DNA of 64,000 bases, taken from contig LTDK01000099.1 of assembly GCA_001642415.1 (NCBI GenBank), positions 28,568-92,567 of the forward strand. Direction: 5' to 3'. This document shows, piece after piece, positions 9,827-18,863 of this stretch (positions are counted from its first letter, which is position 1; each line of letters begins with the position of its first letter). Below the pieces are notes generated by a model that was not told the origin of the DNA, searched no databases, and was given only the letters and a program-made list of their open reading frames with translations. Origin of the DNA: Nematocida ironsii. Lineage: Eukaryota; Microsporidia. A program made the position numbers and the translations under genes.

Positions 9827-10948
9827 ATGGAGACTAAGAAGTTCTATGAAAGATGTGGTAGAATGCTGCGGGATGTTAAGGAGAAGAGAATGGGAATAAA
9901 AACCGCGTGTTATAAGACAGAAATGCCTACAAAGTACATGGCCGTGCTTAGCAGTATATTAAGAAGATTTGACGTACTGTCACGTATAGTAAATGCACTG
10001 GACTTTGAAATCCGGAGTAAATGGCATGCAATTGTTCTATGCTATGAAATTTTATATGGAAACAAGAGGGAAGCAACGCAGTTTAATAAAAAATTAACAA
10101 AAAAAGTAAAAGAGGTATACAAGTCGCTTGGAATTGTTGAGAAAGAGAAGAAGCAGGAGGATACCACGCCTGCCTATCTGCGAATAAACACAATCAAGGC
10201 AGACGAGTCTGCTATATCCTCGCTGGCAATAGAGCGCACCATAATCCCCAATGTGTACAAGGTATTAGAGAAAGTAAATTGGAGTAAGCTAAAAAGCTAC
10301 CAGGATGGGTTGTTTTTTATACAAGACTTATCAAGCTGTCTTCCTGCGTATGTTTTAAAGCCGGCTAAGAACAGCATAGTGGTAGATGCCTGTTCAGCAC
10401 CAGGGAATAAAACCACGCACTTAGCAATGCTTTCTCCTACAAGCACAATATATGCAGTGGAGAAAGACACCGAAAGATACAAAATACTTAGAGAGATGAT
10501 AGAGAAGTCAGGAGCAGACAATGTTATAACAATGAATGCAGACTTTTTGGGAATAAATAAAGAGGCAGAGGAAGTATTCCAGGCAGAGTACATTTTGGTT
10601 GATCCATCATGCAGTGGCTCTGGAATACACCCTGGGGAGGAAAAAGACCACGAAAGATTAAACAAGCTAAGTGCATTCCAAGTGAAAATTCTGTTAAAAA
10701 CACTGAGCTACCCCAAAGTAAAGAAAGTCGTGTACTCCACATGCTCTATATATGAAGAGGAAAATGAGGCTGTGGTTAAACAAGTTCTTGACGCGTGCCC
10801 AGGCTTTGTTTTAGAGAAAGCACTTCCTCTCTGGAATATGCGGGGAGTAGAGGGATATGAATTCAGCGAAAATGTGATAAGATGCAATGAAGAGACAGGA
10901 ACAAAAGGCTTCTTCCTTGCCTCATTTGTTAGAAAGGCAGAAGAGTAA
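9827..10948 (+). CDS. RCM1: NOL1/NOP2/Sun rRNA m5C methyltransferase, RCM1/NSUN5 type
   Basis: SAM-dependent RNA cytosine-5 methyltransferase, probably acting on large-subunit rRNA in the nucleolus. Visible motifs: SAM-binding DACSAPGNKTTHLA (about residue 187), motif IV DPSCSGSG (about 258) and the catalytic TC motif in YSTCS (about 302). DPSCSGSG with Ser, where many relatives have Pro, is typical of NSUN5/Rcm1 rather than Nop2. Length 373 aa against about 490 in yeast Rcm1. The N-terminal region (YLRINTIKAD) fits the family's PUA-less substrate-binding lobe. ATG at 9827 is first in frame. Family is secure; the exact orthologue is likely but not certain. Confidence 0.88.
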   Translation: METKKFYERCGRMLRDVKEKRMGIKTACYKTEMPTKYMAVLSSILRRFDVLSRIVNALDFEIRSKWHAIVLCYEILYGNKREATQFNKKLTKKVKEVYKSLGIVEKEKKQEDTTPAYLRINTIKADESAISSLAIERTIIPNVYKVLEKVNWSKLKSYQDGLFFIQDLSSCLPAYVLKPAKNSIVVDACSAPGNKTTHLAMLSPTSTIYAVEKDTERYKILREMIEKSGADNVITMNADFLGINKEAEEVFQAEYILVDPSCSGSGIHPGEEKDHERLNKLSAFQVKILLKTLSYPKVKKVVYSTCSIYEEENEAVVKQVLDACPGFVLEKALPLWNMRGVEGYEFSENVIRCNEETGTKGFFLASFVRKAEE

Positions 10949-11182
10949 ACTTTCAGATTATATATTCATACAATAATAATAGATTTACAGGCATATCATA
11001 AATAAAACAGCAAATACATACTTTTACCAGCAGAGGACAAATACTATGAAATAATTAGATAAATAATGTATGTTTAATTGATTATTACCATACGCGTATA
11101 ATATACCTATTAAGGAGATTTCCAGAGGCAATAGTCATTTATTTATTATTTAGTCTATTTATATTCTTGTTTTTTTATTTGT

Positions 11183-12346
11183 ATGGACATTAGCACATTA
11201 GAGGAGAATTTAAAGGGAACAAAAGCAGTAGAATTATTGAGCAGAGAGATATTAAATTCTATTTCACACGGTGACACTGCCAGAACAGACCTTCTGTTTG
11301 ATACAGTTGCAAACACCTCTAAGATATCAAAACCATCTATTGCGATTCTCTTAAAGAAATCCTTAGATGGGATAGAAAAGAGCAGCACAGAGATAGAAGA
11401 GAGAATACGTATATACAACAGATTAATTCAATGGGCAGAAGCCCATAAGAGAAATCTTCTTAAAATAGATTTTGACATAAGAAAGATTGAAGGACTTTTT
11501 TTAATGAAGGACTACGAGGGAGCATTGGATTTAATAAGAACAACGGTAAAATTGCTAAAAAAGGCAGATGACAAACTAGGGCTTGTAAAGCTATTTTACT
11601 TAGAAAGTAAGGTATTTTATGCGCTAAAGAACATTTCCAAAGCAAAGTCGGCATTAACTCTCTCTAAATCAACTGCCACGTTCGTATATTGTCCATCTTT
11701 CTTACAGGCAAAAATAGACCTGCTCTCTGGGGTATATGCAGCAGATGAAAAAGAATACTCTATTAGTGCGGGATACATAATTGAAGCAATGGATGGGTTT
11801 TCTTTGGCAGGTGATAAAGAAATGACTGCGCAGTGCTGTAGGTATTTAATTTTAGTTAAAATACTCGACAACAAATCAGCTGAGATACCTTCTCTACTAC
11901 AGAACAAAGTACCAAGCAGCGTTAGCAAAAATGATCAATGCATAAATATGCTAAGCTCAATTGGAAAGTGTGTAATAAACAGGGACTTACGGCAGTGTAA
12001 GGATATAATAGACAAAAACATGACAATGATTGAAGCGGACGAATTCTTAATGAACCATTTAATATCGCTGTGCGATTCATTAATTGATGCTAACATTCTT
12101 AAAATAATAGAGCCATATTCCAATATAAACATAGAGCACATAGGAAACATTCTTAACTTTAGTATCGAAGTGATTGAGGACAGGATTAGAAGAATGATTC
12201 TTGACGAAAAGATAAAAGGAGATATTGATCAAGAAACGATGTGCATAAATATTCAAAGAGATGAAGTAAAAAAGAATTACAGAGAAGAGGCCGAGGAGAT
12301 ACTTAATGTGCTATCAGATGCCATAAACACAATAATTTCTAAGTAA
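11183..12346 (+). CDS. RPN6: 26S proteasome lid subunit Rpn6 (PSMD11)
   Basis: PCI-domain lid subunit that clamps lid to core particle. Diagnostic segments are FYLESKVFYALKNISKAKSA (about residues 138-157) followed by YCPSFLQAKIDLLSG, and a C-terminal winged-helix region with IIEPYSNINIEHIG and MILDEKIKGDIDQ. These match the Rpn6 pattern (ESKxYxALxNxxKAK, IEPFSxVxIEHIA, MILDKKFxGxLDQ) rather than Rpn5. Length 387 aa, somewhat shorter than the about 430 of yeast; the helical-repeat N-terminus is trimmed. ATG at 11183 is first in frame. Confidence 0.9.
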   Translation: MDISTLEENLKGTKAVELLSREILNSISHGDTARTDLLFDTVANTSKISKPSIAILLKKSLDGIEKSSTEIEERIRIYNRLIQWAEAHKRNLLKIDFDIRKIEGLFLMKDYEGALDLIRTTVKLLKKADDKLGLVKLFYLESKVFYALKNISKAKSALTLSKSTATFVYCPSFLQAKIDLLSGVYAADEKEYSISAGYIIEAMDGFSLAGDKEMTAQCCRYLILVKILDNKSAEIPSLLQNKVPSSVSKNDQCINMLSSIGKCVINRDLRQCKDIIDKNMTMIEADEFLMNHLISLCDSLIDANILKIIEPYSNINIEHIGNILNFSIEVIEDRIRRMILDEKIKGDIDQETMCINIQRDEVKKNYREEAEEILNVLSDAINTIISK

Positions 12347-12616
12347 TTTTTTGGTTAGTCTATATACCATCCGAGCTATTCTAAGAGTATTCAGGGAGAT
12401 TATAGATTTTACTGCAGGTGATTTGTACTCTTGTCTATCAGATTCCATTAAAAATAAAATAGGAAAGTGTTCTAAACAAAAATAATTATTTAGATATGAA
12501 AATTTTAATACTAGTGTATTGCAGAATAGTTAACAGGGAAAAAGTTATAGTTTATAATCTGAAATAGCGCAAAGAAAGAAGTAATATTTAGACTAAAAAT
12601 TTTATTCTCTGTTAAA

Positions 12617-14182
12617 CTAAGGTGTATTTACAGGATTAATTGTAAGAGTACCCCCAGTAAATGTGATTTGACTAATTTCTTCTTTGGTCAGTAGCGACAA
12701 GAACATTTGTATGTTCAAGTTTGATAGCTTTACAGTTATTTTATTCGTGTTTATTATTTCTAGAGCATTACTAAGGTTTTGTACATAGACGTACGAGAAT
12801 ATTATAAAATTGATGTTTATAATTGTGTTTTCATCCACAGTATTAAGAATAAACATAAGAATATCCTCAATTGGGCCAACATACTCATCTATCATAAAAG
12901 AAATCAGCGCACACTCAGAAACCAATTTACAAATTGAATGGTTTGCCGTAATTACATCGATAAAAAATTCTTCTGATACATTGGTAGAAAGTCTTAAGGA
13001 AAGATGTGATTTCTTTATAATTTCTAGTGAGATTTTAAATTTTCCACTATTATCTATAATAGTTAACCTGGGCATAGATTTAATAGGAAAATCTTCTAAA
13101 AGTAGAGCTATATCCAGTGGTATTGTTATTTCTGGGAGCTTATCAAACAGGTTTTTCCAAAAATCAATGCAATTGTTTTTTTCATCGGAATAATATACGC
13201 ATTCATTATATGGTAGACTAATTAATGTGAATTTTTGTAATTTGCCTATATTTGAGAACACTACATTATTTGTGTACTGAATATCAAACTCTGTTAAGAT
13301 CAATTCATTTATAGATGTGTTTACCTCCTCTATATCTAAGAATATATTTGGGTTTAACTGTAGAGGGCTTGCTATTTCCATAGTTAATTCTTTATCCGAT
13401 TGATTTTCGCAGTAGTACCACATAAATTCATTTATAAAGTTTAGGTCCATACGTACAAAATTTATTCTGGACAAGCTGTTTTTTATGCCATCATGCATCT
13501 CTTCATCTTCTTGGTAATTTTTTATTGTACAGTCAGTGAACATAATATGCATCAGCGATTGAATATACTTTAAACAAAAAATAAGATTAGAGCTTCTTGT
13601 TTCTTTCCTAGAAAGAATTAAATCAGTTGCTTTTGTACTAATCCATTGATAAGTTATTCTTTCTAACTTCAAAATTCTCAATGATTTGATTTTTTCAATC
13701 GATGTAGGTAGATATACCAGTTGAAGATTCTTAAGTTCTATCTCAAATAAATTATTATTAGATGATAGAAGGGTTAGAAGGTTTTCTAATTTTTTAGATG
13801 TTTCTATATTCTGCAAGTAATAATTAGAATTCCTTAATTCTGGCTTATTAATTTGAGAAGGTGCACTATCCTCACCTATAATAGTTATTTTCTCCCAATT
13901 CCTAAATGCAGACATGTTTATGTTCACGTTTGTAGATAGATCATTTAGTCTTATCTTAACAGAAAATGCGTTGAATAAATTACTAAGCCTTAATACACCA
14001 TTTCTATAAATAGGATTTGTTGATTCTTCTCTTTCTTCTATTTTTCTATGAATGCCTTGTGCAGTTGTAGCATTTAAAAAATTATTTGTGTCAGAGTTAT
14101 TCTTATAGTAAATTGGTTCTAACAGCTCACTAGATACAAATTGTACTAATAGTACACACACAATCAAATGAATATTTTTCAT
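12617..14182 (-). CDS. secreted leucine-rich protein, unknown
   Basis: A 521-aa protein from the chosen ATG at 14182. The frame is open to an upstream ATG at 14245, but that adds a charged stretch before a clear signal peptide (IHLIVCVLLVQFVSS), so 14182 fits a secreted product better. A leucine-rich-repeat-like pattern is visible around residues 145-190 (ELKNLQLVYLPTSIEKIKSL), and further Leu/Ile-rich strands follow (FTLISLPYNE, LILTEFDIQY). Asn and Ile are abundant. There is no membrane anchor at the C-terminus. No family was recognised; secreted LRR-like proteins are frequent among host-exposed products of microsporidia (inference). Lies 53 bp downstream of the 88-aa gene on the same strand. 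Confidence 0.75.
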   Translation of the reverse strand: MKNIHLIVCVLLVQFVSSELLEPIYYKNNSDTNNFLNATTAQGIHRKIEEREESTNPIYRNGVLRLSNLFNAFSVKIRLNDLSTNVNINMSAFRNWEKITIIGEDSAPSQINKPELRNSNYYLQNIETSKKLENLLTLLSSNNNLFEIELKNLQLVYLPTSIEKIKSLRILKLERITYQWISTKATDLILSRKETRSSNLIFCLKYIQSLMHIMFTDCTIKNYQEDEEMHDGIKNSLSRINFVRMDLNFINEFMWYYCENQSDKELTMEIASPLQLNPNIFLDIEEVNTSINELILTEFDIQYTNNVVFSNIGKLQKFTLISLPYNECVYYSDEKNNCIDFWKNLFDKLPEITIPLDIALLLEDFPIKSMPRLTIIDNSGKFKISLEIIKKSHLSLRLSTNVSEEFFIDVITANHSICKLVSECALISFMIDEYVGPIEDILMFILNTVDENTIININFIIFSYVYVQNLSNALEIINTNKITVKLSNLNIQMFLSLLTKEEISQITFTGGTLTINPVNTP

Positions 14183-14235
14183 ATCAAATCGCCTCTGTTC
14201 GATTCTTATACAGTACTTTTCAACATACCAATTAT

Positions 14236-14502
14236 TTATTCCCATATTGCATCCAATAGATTTATCAAATCATATCTATCTTGGTTTATAAGTATATACG
14301 CTCTAACTATCGGCCAGATAGGCTTAATTTTCAAAAGATACTGCAATTCTTCTTCAGGCAGTACCTCATTAGTAAAAAGTCTTCTTATCTTTTGCTTTAT
14401 AGGTCTACTAACAATACAACTGGGTATATTTTCACTATTTTCACGGCGCGCGTCTTCCGTTTTCTCTTTCATTTCTAATGTGGCAGATAGTTTATTTTTC
14501 AT
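14236..14502 (-). CDS. small hypothetical protein, 88 aa
   Basis: Charged N-terminal half (EMKEKTEDARRENSEN) and a more ordered C-terminal half (LPEEELQYLLKIKPIWPIVR...DRYDLINLLDAIWE) that looks like three amphipathic helices. No family recognised. The ATG at 14502 is 39 bp from the divergent OB-fold gene at 14542. The chosen downstream start at 14182 removes any overlap with the LRR protein gene. Codon use resembles neighbouring genes, and the competing plus-strand frames are less protein-like. Confidence 0.55.
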   Translation of the reverse strand: MKNKLSATLEMKEKTEDARRENSENIPSCIVSRPIKQKIRRLFTNEVLPEEELQYLLKIKPIWPIVRAYILINQDRYDLINLLDAIWE

Positions 14503-14541
14503 TTATGTCAAACTGTAAATTCTTGTTATTTTTAATTATAA

Positions 14542-14823
14542 ATGGTCTATCCACATTCCTGTAAGGAAAACAAACGAACGGCCATTTTAGGAAGAGTAAC
14601 AGAAACCACTCCAAATGTACAGGTAGAGTGCACAAATAAAACAATTTCTGTTCTATTTACTAAGCCAAATAACTTAGAGCGAAACGAATGGGTTAGATTA
14701 TTTGGGTCGTACAGGAATGGTGCTTTCATTGCAGATGCATTCAATAGAGTGACTGCGTGTGAAGCTGTTTATTTTGAACGTTTTCGAAAGAAAGTGCGAG
14801 AGTTCTATCGGAGAATGAATTAA
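14542..14823 (+). CDS. small OB-fold protein, possible Rpa3
   Basis: A 93-aa protein predicted to be mostly beta: ILGRVTET, VQVECTNKTISVLFTK, EWVRLFGSYRNGAFIADAF. The order of strands, the 'G-x-V' opening and the 'W-V-R-L-F-G-S' strand resemble Rpa3/RPA14, the smallest subunit of the replication protein A trimer. Length is right for Rpa3 (about 110-120 aa in most eukaryotes). The C-terminal helix (VYFERFRKKVREFYRRM) would be the trimerisation helix. The assignment rests on pattern only; another small OB protein is possible. Divergent from the 88-aa gene across 39 bp. Confidence 0.45.
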   Translation: MVYPHSCKENKRTAILGRVTETTPNVQVECTNKTISVLFTKPNNLERNEWVRLFGSYRNGAFIADAFNRVTACEAVYFERFRKKVREFYRRMN

Positions 14824-14850
14824 ATTTAAATTTACTTCAGCAAAAAATTA

Positions 14851-15522
14851 ATGTCGCATTCACTCCAAATAGACATGCAGAAACATGCACTAACACTGGG
14901 CAGTTCATATATTAATCGGGCGGTTTCTTTGAGCAGATTTGAGTATGTTCGTAGATACTTTCAGATAGACAATTCATACTTACTAAGAAAATTATTCTTG
15001 ATAGTGTATCCATACATCGGAGAACAGTGGCAGTGCACAACCGATAGAGATGTGTGTGGCGTGCCAATTAGTGACCCAGATATGTACATACCAGGCATGG
15101 CCATTATAACATATATTTTATTTGTGGCGTGCGAAATGGAAGTTCAAGGCAAATTTAGTCCAGAAACTCTAGGAAAGATAAGTACTAAGTCGCTGTTTTT
15201 AGGGCTATTAGAAAGTGCCATAATTAAAGCTGCAAGTTTCTTTTTCGATTGCACATCTCTGAGTATTTCTGATATCATAGCATTTATTGGGTATAAATAC
15301 GTTACAATCATATATACAAAAATTCTGTCAAAGGTTTTCCCAATTATTTTATCAAAATTATCATCACTTCTGTTGATAGCTTCATTTTCCCTCTTTTTAG
15401 GAAGGTCGCTGAAGCATTTTTTAATATCAAACGAGCATGAAATCCTGATTAAGAAGCGAAAGATGTACTTCTTATTTTTCATTGTGTTAATAGAAGGTCT
15501 TTTACTTGTTTTCCTTAAATAA
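14851..15522 (+). CDS. YIF1: YIF1-family ER-Golgi membrane protein
   Basis: Yip1-interacting factor, part of the Yip1/Yif1 complex in ER-to-Golgi vesicle transport. A soluble N-terminus (VRRYFQIDNSYLLRKLFLIVYPY) leads to the characteristic block DPDMYIPGMAIITYILFVAC and KFSPETLG, which are hallmarks of the Yif1/Hrf1 family. About four to five hydrophobic segments follow to the C-terminus. Length 223 aa, against about 310 in yeast, from loss of the N-terminal tail. Its TAA stop is followed with no spacer by the ERO1 ATG. Confidence 0.87.
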   Translation: MSHSLQIDMQKHALTLGSSYINRAVSLSRFEYVRRYFQIDNSYLLRKLFLIVYPYIGEQWQCTTDRDVCGVPISDPDMYIPGMAIITYILFVACEMEVQGKFSPETLGKISTKSLFLGLLESAIIKAASFFFDCTSLSISDIIAFIGYKYVTIIYTKILSKVFPIILSKLSSLLLIASFSLFLGRSLKHFLISNEHEILIKKRKMYFLFFIVLIEGLLLVFLK

Positions 15523-16626
15523 ATGAATGATTTGTTTTTTATGATTATGAAGAGAACTCTCTGGAGCATTGTCTTTTTTCTGTCATATGAAGTAATGGCT
15601 GTAATACAACAGCAGTACAGCAATGTAGAAATAAGGAATAATGTGTCAATTCTCTGCACAATAAATGAGTTTTCTAGAATTGAGGTAAGCATAGACAATG
15701 AATGCCCAGAGTATATTAGAAAGCAATTGAAAGAGTGCGGCGCTTCATGCGAAATAACATATAAGAAGAAGGCAGAAAAGAGTCCAGCCGAGAACAAGCT
15801 GAACTCGTTCAGAGAAGAAATAGGAGAGAAAATAAAGATGACTGAAAATACCAAAGGACAGACACATATCGCAGTAGACTTAAAAACTGTGCTAGAGAGA
15901 TACACCGGCTATAATGGGTCTCCTGTGTGGAATGCGATTCATAAGATAGGAAAACAAGACCACTTACTTAGAAGACTTTTAAGCGGAATTCACTGCTCTG
16001 TGTCAGTCCACTTGTGCTCTTTCTATAATGATGATCCAGTCAATAGGAAGCTTTACATGAACTACAAACTAATGACAGAAAAGGTTAATGAAGAGTATGT
16101 TTCCAACCTAAGATATACATTAGACACACTCATAGCAATACTTCCTATTGGGTTGGATGTGATGTTTAAGATGGCACATTCCCACAGAGGAATTATAACA
16201 CTAAATGCGCTGGAGAGATCCTTCCCTCAGGACATGGTATATAACTATGATATGTATAATGTATCAGATGAAATCATAGAGAAATGCAGGACTATTTCCT
16301 ATCTAATGGGATGTGTTGACTGCATGCGGTGCAAACTGTGGGGCAAGGTGCAAATAGATGGGCTTAAGTGTGCATTAAACCTACTTAAAAGAGCAAAAGG
16401 CCAGAAGGTGGACATAAGTAAATCAGACATAATTTCATTTCTGAATCTTTTAAACAGAATCTCAATATCAACGGTTCAATATGCCAAGTACAAGCATGAT
16501 ATGAAAAAAATAACGGAAGAGTTTGACCAAAGAAAAGAGAAAAGGGAAAAAGTTATCAATGGACTTTATTCTGTGATAGCAGCGCCCCTTCTAAAGTCTC
16601 CTTCTCCACATAAACGAAAGGTGTAA
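15523..16626 (+). CDS. ERO1: ER oxidoreductin ERO1
   Basis: FAD-dependent thiol oxidase that reoxidises protein disulfide isomerase in the ER lumen. An N-terminal hydrophobic segment (LWSIVFFLSYEVMAV) acts as signal peptide. Recognisable blocks: YTGYNGSPVWNAI, RRLLSGIHCSVSVHLCSFY, and the active-site region CVDCMRCKLWGKVQIDGLK (about residues 263-281) with the flavin-proximal C-x2-C. The putative shuttle pair is at residues 72 and 76 (CGASC), one residue closer than the C-x4-C of yeast and human, and the cysteine that usually follows is absent. Length 367 aa, against over 460 in human. The ATG directly follows the YIF1 stop codon; Met at residues 7 and 9 are alternative starts that would keep the signal peptide. 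Confidence 0.92.
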   Translation: MNDLFFMIMKRTLWSIVFFLSYEVMAVIQQQYSNVEIRNNVSILCTINEFSRIEVSIDNECPEYIRKQLKECGASCEITYKKKAEKSPAENKLNSFREEIGEKIKMTENTKGQTHIAVDLKTVLERYTGYNGSPVWNAIHKIGKQDHLLRRLLSGIHCSVSVHLCSFYNDDPVNRKLYMNYKLMTEKVNEEYVSNLRYTLDTLIAILPIGLDVMFKMAHSHRGIITLNALERSFPQDMVYNYDMYNVSDEIIEKCRTISYLMGCVDCMRCKLWGKVQIDGLKCALNLLKRAKGQKVDISKSDIISFLNLLNRISISTVQYAKYKHDMKKITEEFDQRKEKREKVINGLYSVIAAPLLKSPSPHKRKV

Positions 16627-16766
16627 ATTGAAATAAATACCAAATAAATCTAAGTGATTTTGTATTTAACTTGTCAACTAAATAATATTTTAATCCCAAA
16701 ACGCCTTATCTACCGAGTATAAGAAGTTTTAAACAAATGAATCATTTTCTATTTGGTAGTATTTCT

Positions 16767-16779
16767 TATAACCCGATAT
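16767..16779 (+). promoter_or_regulatory. variant of the recurrent CCCGA motif between convergent genes
   Basis: TATAACCCGATAT lies between the convergent 3' ends of ERO1 and the secreted 600-aa gene. No promoter is expected here, so this copy argues that the motif may not be solely a promoter element. Confidence 0.25.
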
Positions 16780-16855
16780 AAAATACAAATTGTGTTATTT
16801 CTGTATGTTTAAAATTTTCAGAATTTATTTATATGCCTTCTAATTATATTTTAGT

Positions 16856-18658
16856 TTATTGGGAAGAAACTATATTATCTGTGTTAAGCAAAAAATTTAT
16901 AATATACTTCTGCTCATCTGACTGATTAGTAACTATTCGCAATGCGTATTTTGCCACTGCGATGAAATTTATATCAATTAGAATATTTTCTATTGAAGCA
17001 AGTGTCATTATACGGTAGAACAATACTGTATATATAGTAAGCGCGTTTATATTATAAGGTGTATCATCTTTCATTTTAAAAGTATTAGTCGGGCTGTCTA
17101 TCTCATAATCGATGTAACTAAATATTTCTGAAATCAATCTATTATACTTGGATTGATTATCAAATGGATGTTTAAAGTAGTCTATGTTCTCCAAGTACAT
17201 AAATACATTGTTTTTTGTGAGAAGTTTCTTGCTTTCTAATTCATGAGAAGATACCATCAGTGCTTGTTTTAACTCATTTTCAGCACTTTGTATTTGTTCA
17301 GTTATAGAATCAGTCTGGCTGCTAAATAATGATGTAAAATAGGAAGTGCCTGTTCTTCTTTTGCTTGCTCTCAAGGAAGATTGGTTTATATTTTTGCTTC
17401 GTAGTTCGATATTTTCTAATATACCATAAAACTTTATTCCTGCATGTATTGCAGAAAAGTTTGCTTTAAGGTTGCATCCAAATAAAAAGACATCTCTGGA
17501 AGAACTTGACTCTGCAATAAAGTGATTAAGTAGACTTTTACAGACAACACTTATAATAAGTTTACAAATCACATTTTTGTTGCCATTATGCCTATCTTCT
17601 ATGCCACATATTTCATTTTTTATGAATGTTCTCATTTTACTTGTTAATTCTATAGTAATAAATCCTGGAGTTGCTACAAATAATATACTCTCGATTGTTT
17701 TTATACAGTCCTGTGTGCTCTTTGATGCCACTTGTGCGTCTTTATCTGCGTCCATTCCATGCTTAGCAAGATCAGATATTAAAGATTTGCTTAGTTCAGG
17801 TATGTCATTCTGTATTTTTTTTTCTAGCCTCACAATTATATTCATTAAATCAACAATTCTCCAGATTATTTCTTTTTTATCCTCGTTGTTCTTAAAATAG
17901 ACTTTACTAAACTCATCTTTAATTGCACTTTTAGTAGAATTTACTATTTGATGGAGTCCGCGCATTCTATTATTACTATTCTTAAAAACAAGTTTAATAT
18001 TTTTCTCACCAACATTTTTTAGAGCATTCAAGCATTCATACAATCCTTTTCTGTCTTTTTCTATTATATTTCTACTCCCAAATATTCTTTCTATCTTCTT
18101 TATATATTCTTCTATTTCAGCAGTTTTTTCTTTGCAGACGTCGTTAGTTATTATTTTTGAGTTGGTTTCTATATTATGAATTAATTCTATTAGAGGATCA
18201 TCTACCTTGGAAATTATTTCTAAATACTTTGCGTGAATAGACTCCCAATTTTTGAGTATATCATCAATCTCGTTTTTTGAAAAGAACTTTAACACCTCAC
18301 AGTTATTGTTAAAGTCCCTAATTAGTTTTTCGTCTACTTTGTTATATCTAGATGCAGCCGCGCATGACAGTGTGAAAGAGCTCTTTCTTGATATAGTTAC
18401 TGATCTGTTTTCTTCTGGAAATATAGCTTCACATTCTGCTGTACTACTATTGTTTACATTATCAATAGTAATTAATACATCTGACATTATTGTTGCTCTA
18501 CGATCATATGAATAATCATTTGAAGTGCATCGTTCATTGGCGGTTGAATCATCTGACGTACATCTCTCATAAGATGGTCTCTCTTCTATTTCTTCTACTG
18601 AGCATTTGCATAGGAACAGTGCCACCATGCATAGTATTGCTCCTTTAATATACTTCAT
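16856..18658 (-). CDS. secreted helical protein, unknown, 600 aa
   Basis: N-terminal signal peptide (YIKGAILCMVALFLCKCS, residues 3-20). Next is a Ser/Asp/Thr-rich region in which ERCTSDD and ERCTSND repeat within residues 31-47, then a long mostly helical body with many Lys/Glu/Asn residues and scattered cysteines. No family recognised. Residues 430-460 are basic and Ser-rich. No C-terminal anchor or obvious ER-retention motif. ATG at 18658 begins the signal peptide. It resembles the lineage-specific secreted proteins of microsporidia in general design only; a host-exposed role is inferred. Confidence 0.75.
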   Translation of the reverse strand: MKYIKGAILCMVALFLCKCSVEEIEERPSYERCTSDDSTANERCTSNDYSYDRRATIMSDVLITIDNVNNSSTAECEAIFPEENRSVTISRKSSFTLSCAAASRYNKVDEKLIRDFNNNCEVLKFFSKNEIDDILKNWESIHAKYLEIISKVDDPLIELIHNIETNSKIITNDVCKEKTAEIEEYIKKIERIFGSRNIIEKDRKGLYECLNALKNVGEKNIKLVFKNSNNRMRGLHQIVNSTKSAIKDEFSKVYFKNNEDKKEIIWRIVDLMNIIVRLEKKIQNDIPELSKSLISDLAKHGMDADKDAQVASKSTQDCIKTIESILFVATPGFITIELTSKMRTFIKNEICGIEDRHNGNKNVICKLIISVVCKSLLNHFIAESSSSRDVFLFGCNLKANFSAIHAGIKFYGILENIELRSKNINQSSLRASKRRTGTSYFTSLFSSQTDSITEQIQSAENELKQALMVSSHELESKKLLTKNNVFMYLENIDYFKHPFDNQSKYNRLISEIFSYIDYEIDSPTNTFKMKDDTPYNINALTIYTVLFYRIMTLASIENILIDINFIAVAKYALRIVTNQSDEQKYIINFLLNTDNIVSSQ

Positions 18659-18863
18659 TAGTATTAATTAAAATTTACAAATTTTTATGTCTGTTATAAA
18701 TCTTCTAATTGATTTGTATTAATTCTATATATTGTATAGGAATAAAATTGTATAGAACACGCCTTTATCCATATAGAATAAAAAAGTATTTAGAGTGCAC
18801 TTTTTTGTATAATAGATTTAACTTAATTAATGTGATTTTTATTCATTTGTTAATTATTTTATT

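Noticed and set aside
14183..14245. Upstream ATG start for the LRR protein
   Set aside because: Would bury the signal peptide behind 21 charged residues and overlap the 88-aa gene.
15144..15905. 253-codon minus-strand frame across YIF1 and ERO1
   Set aside because: Opposes two identified genes and spans their junction; hydrophobic content mirrors the YIF1 membrane segments.
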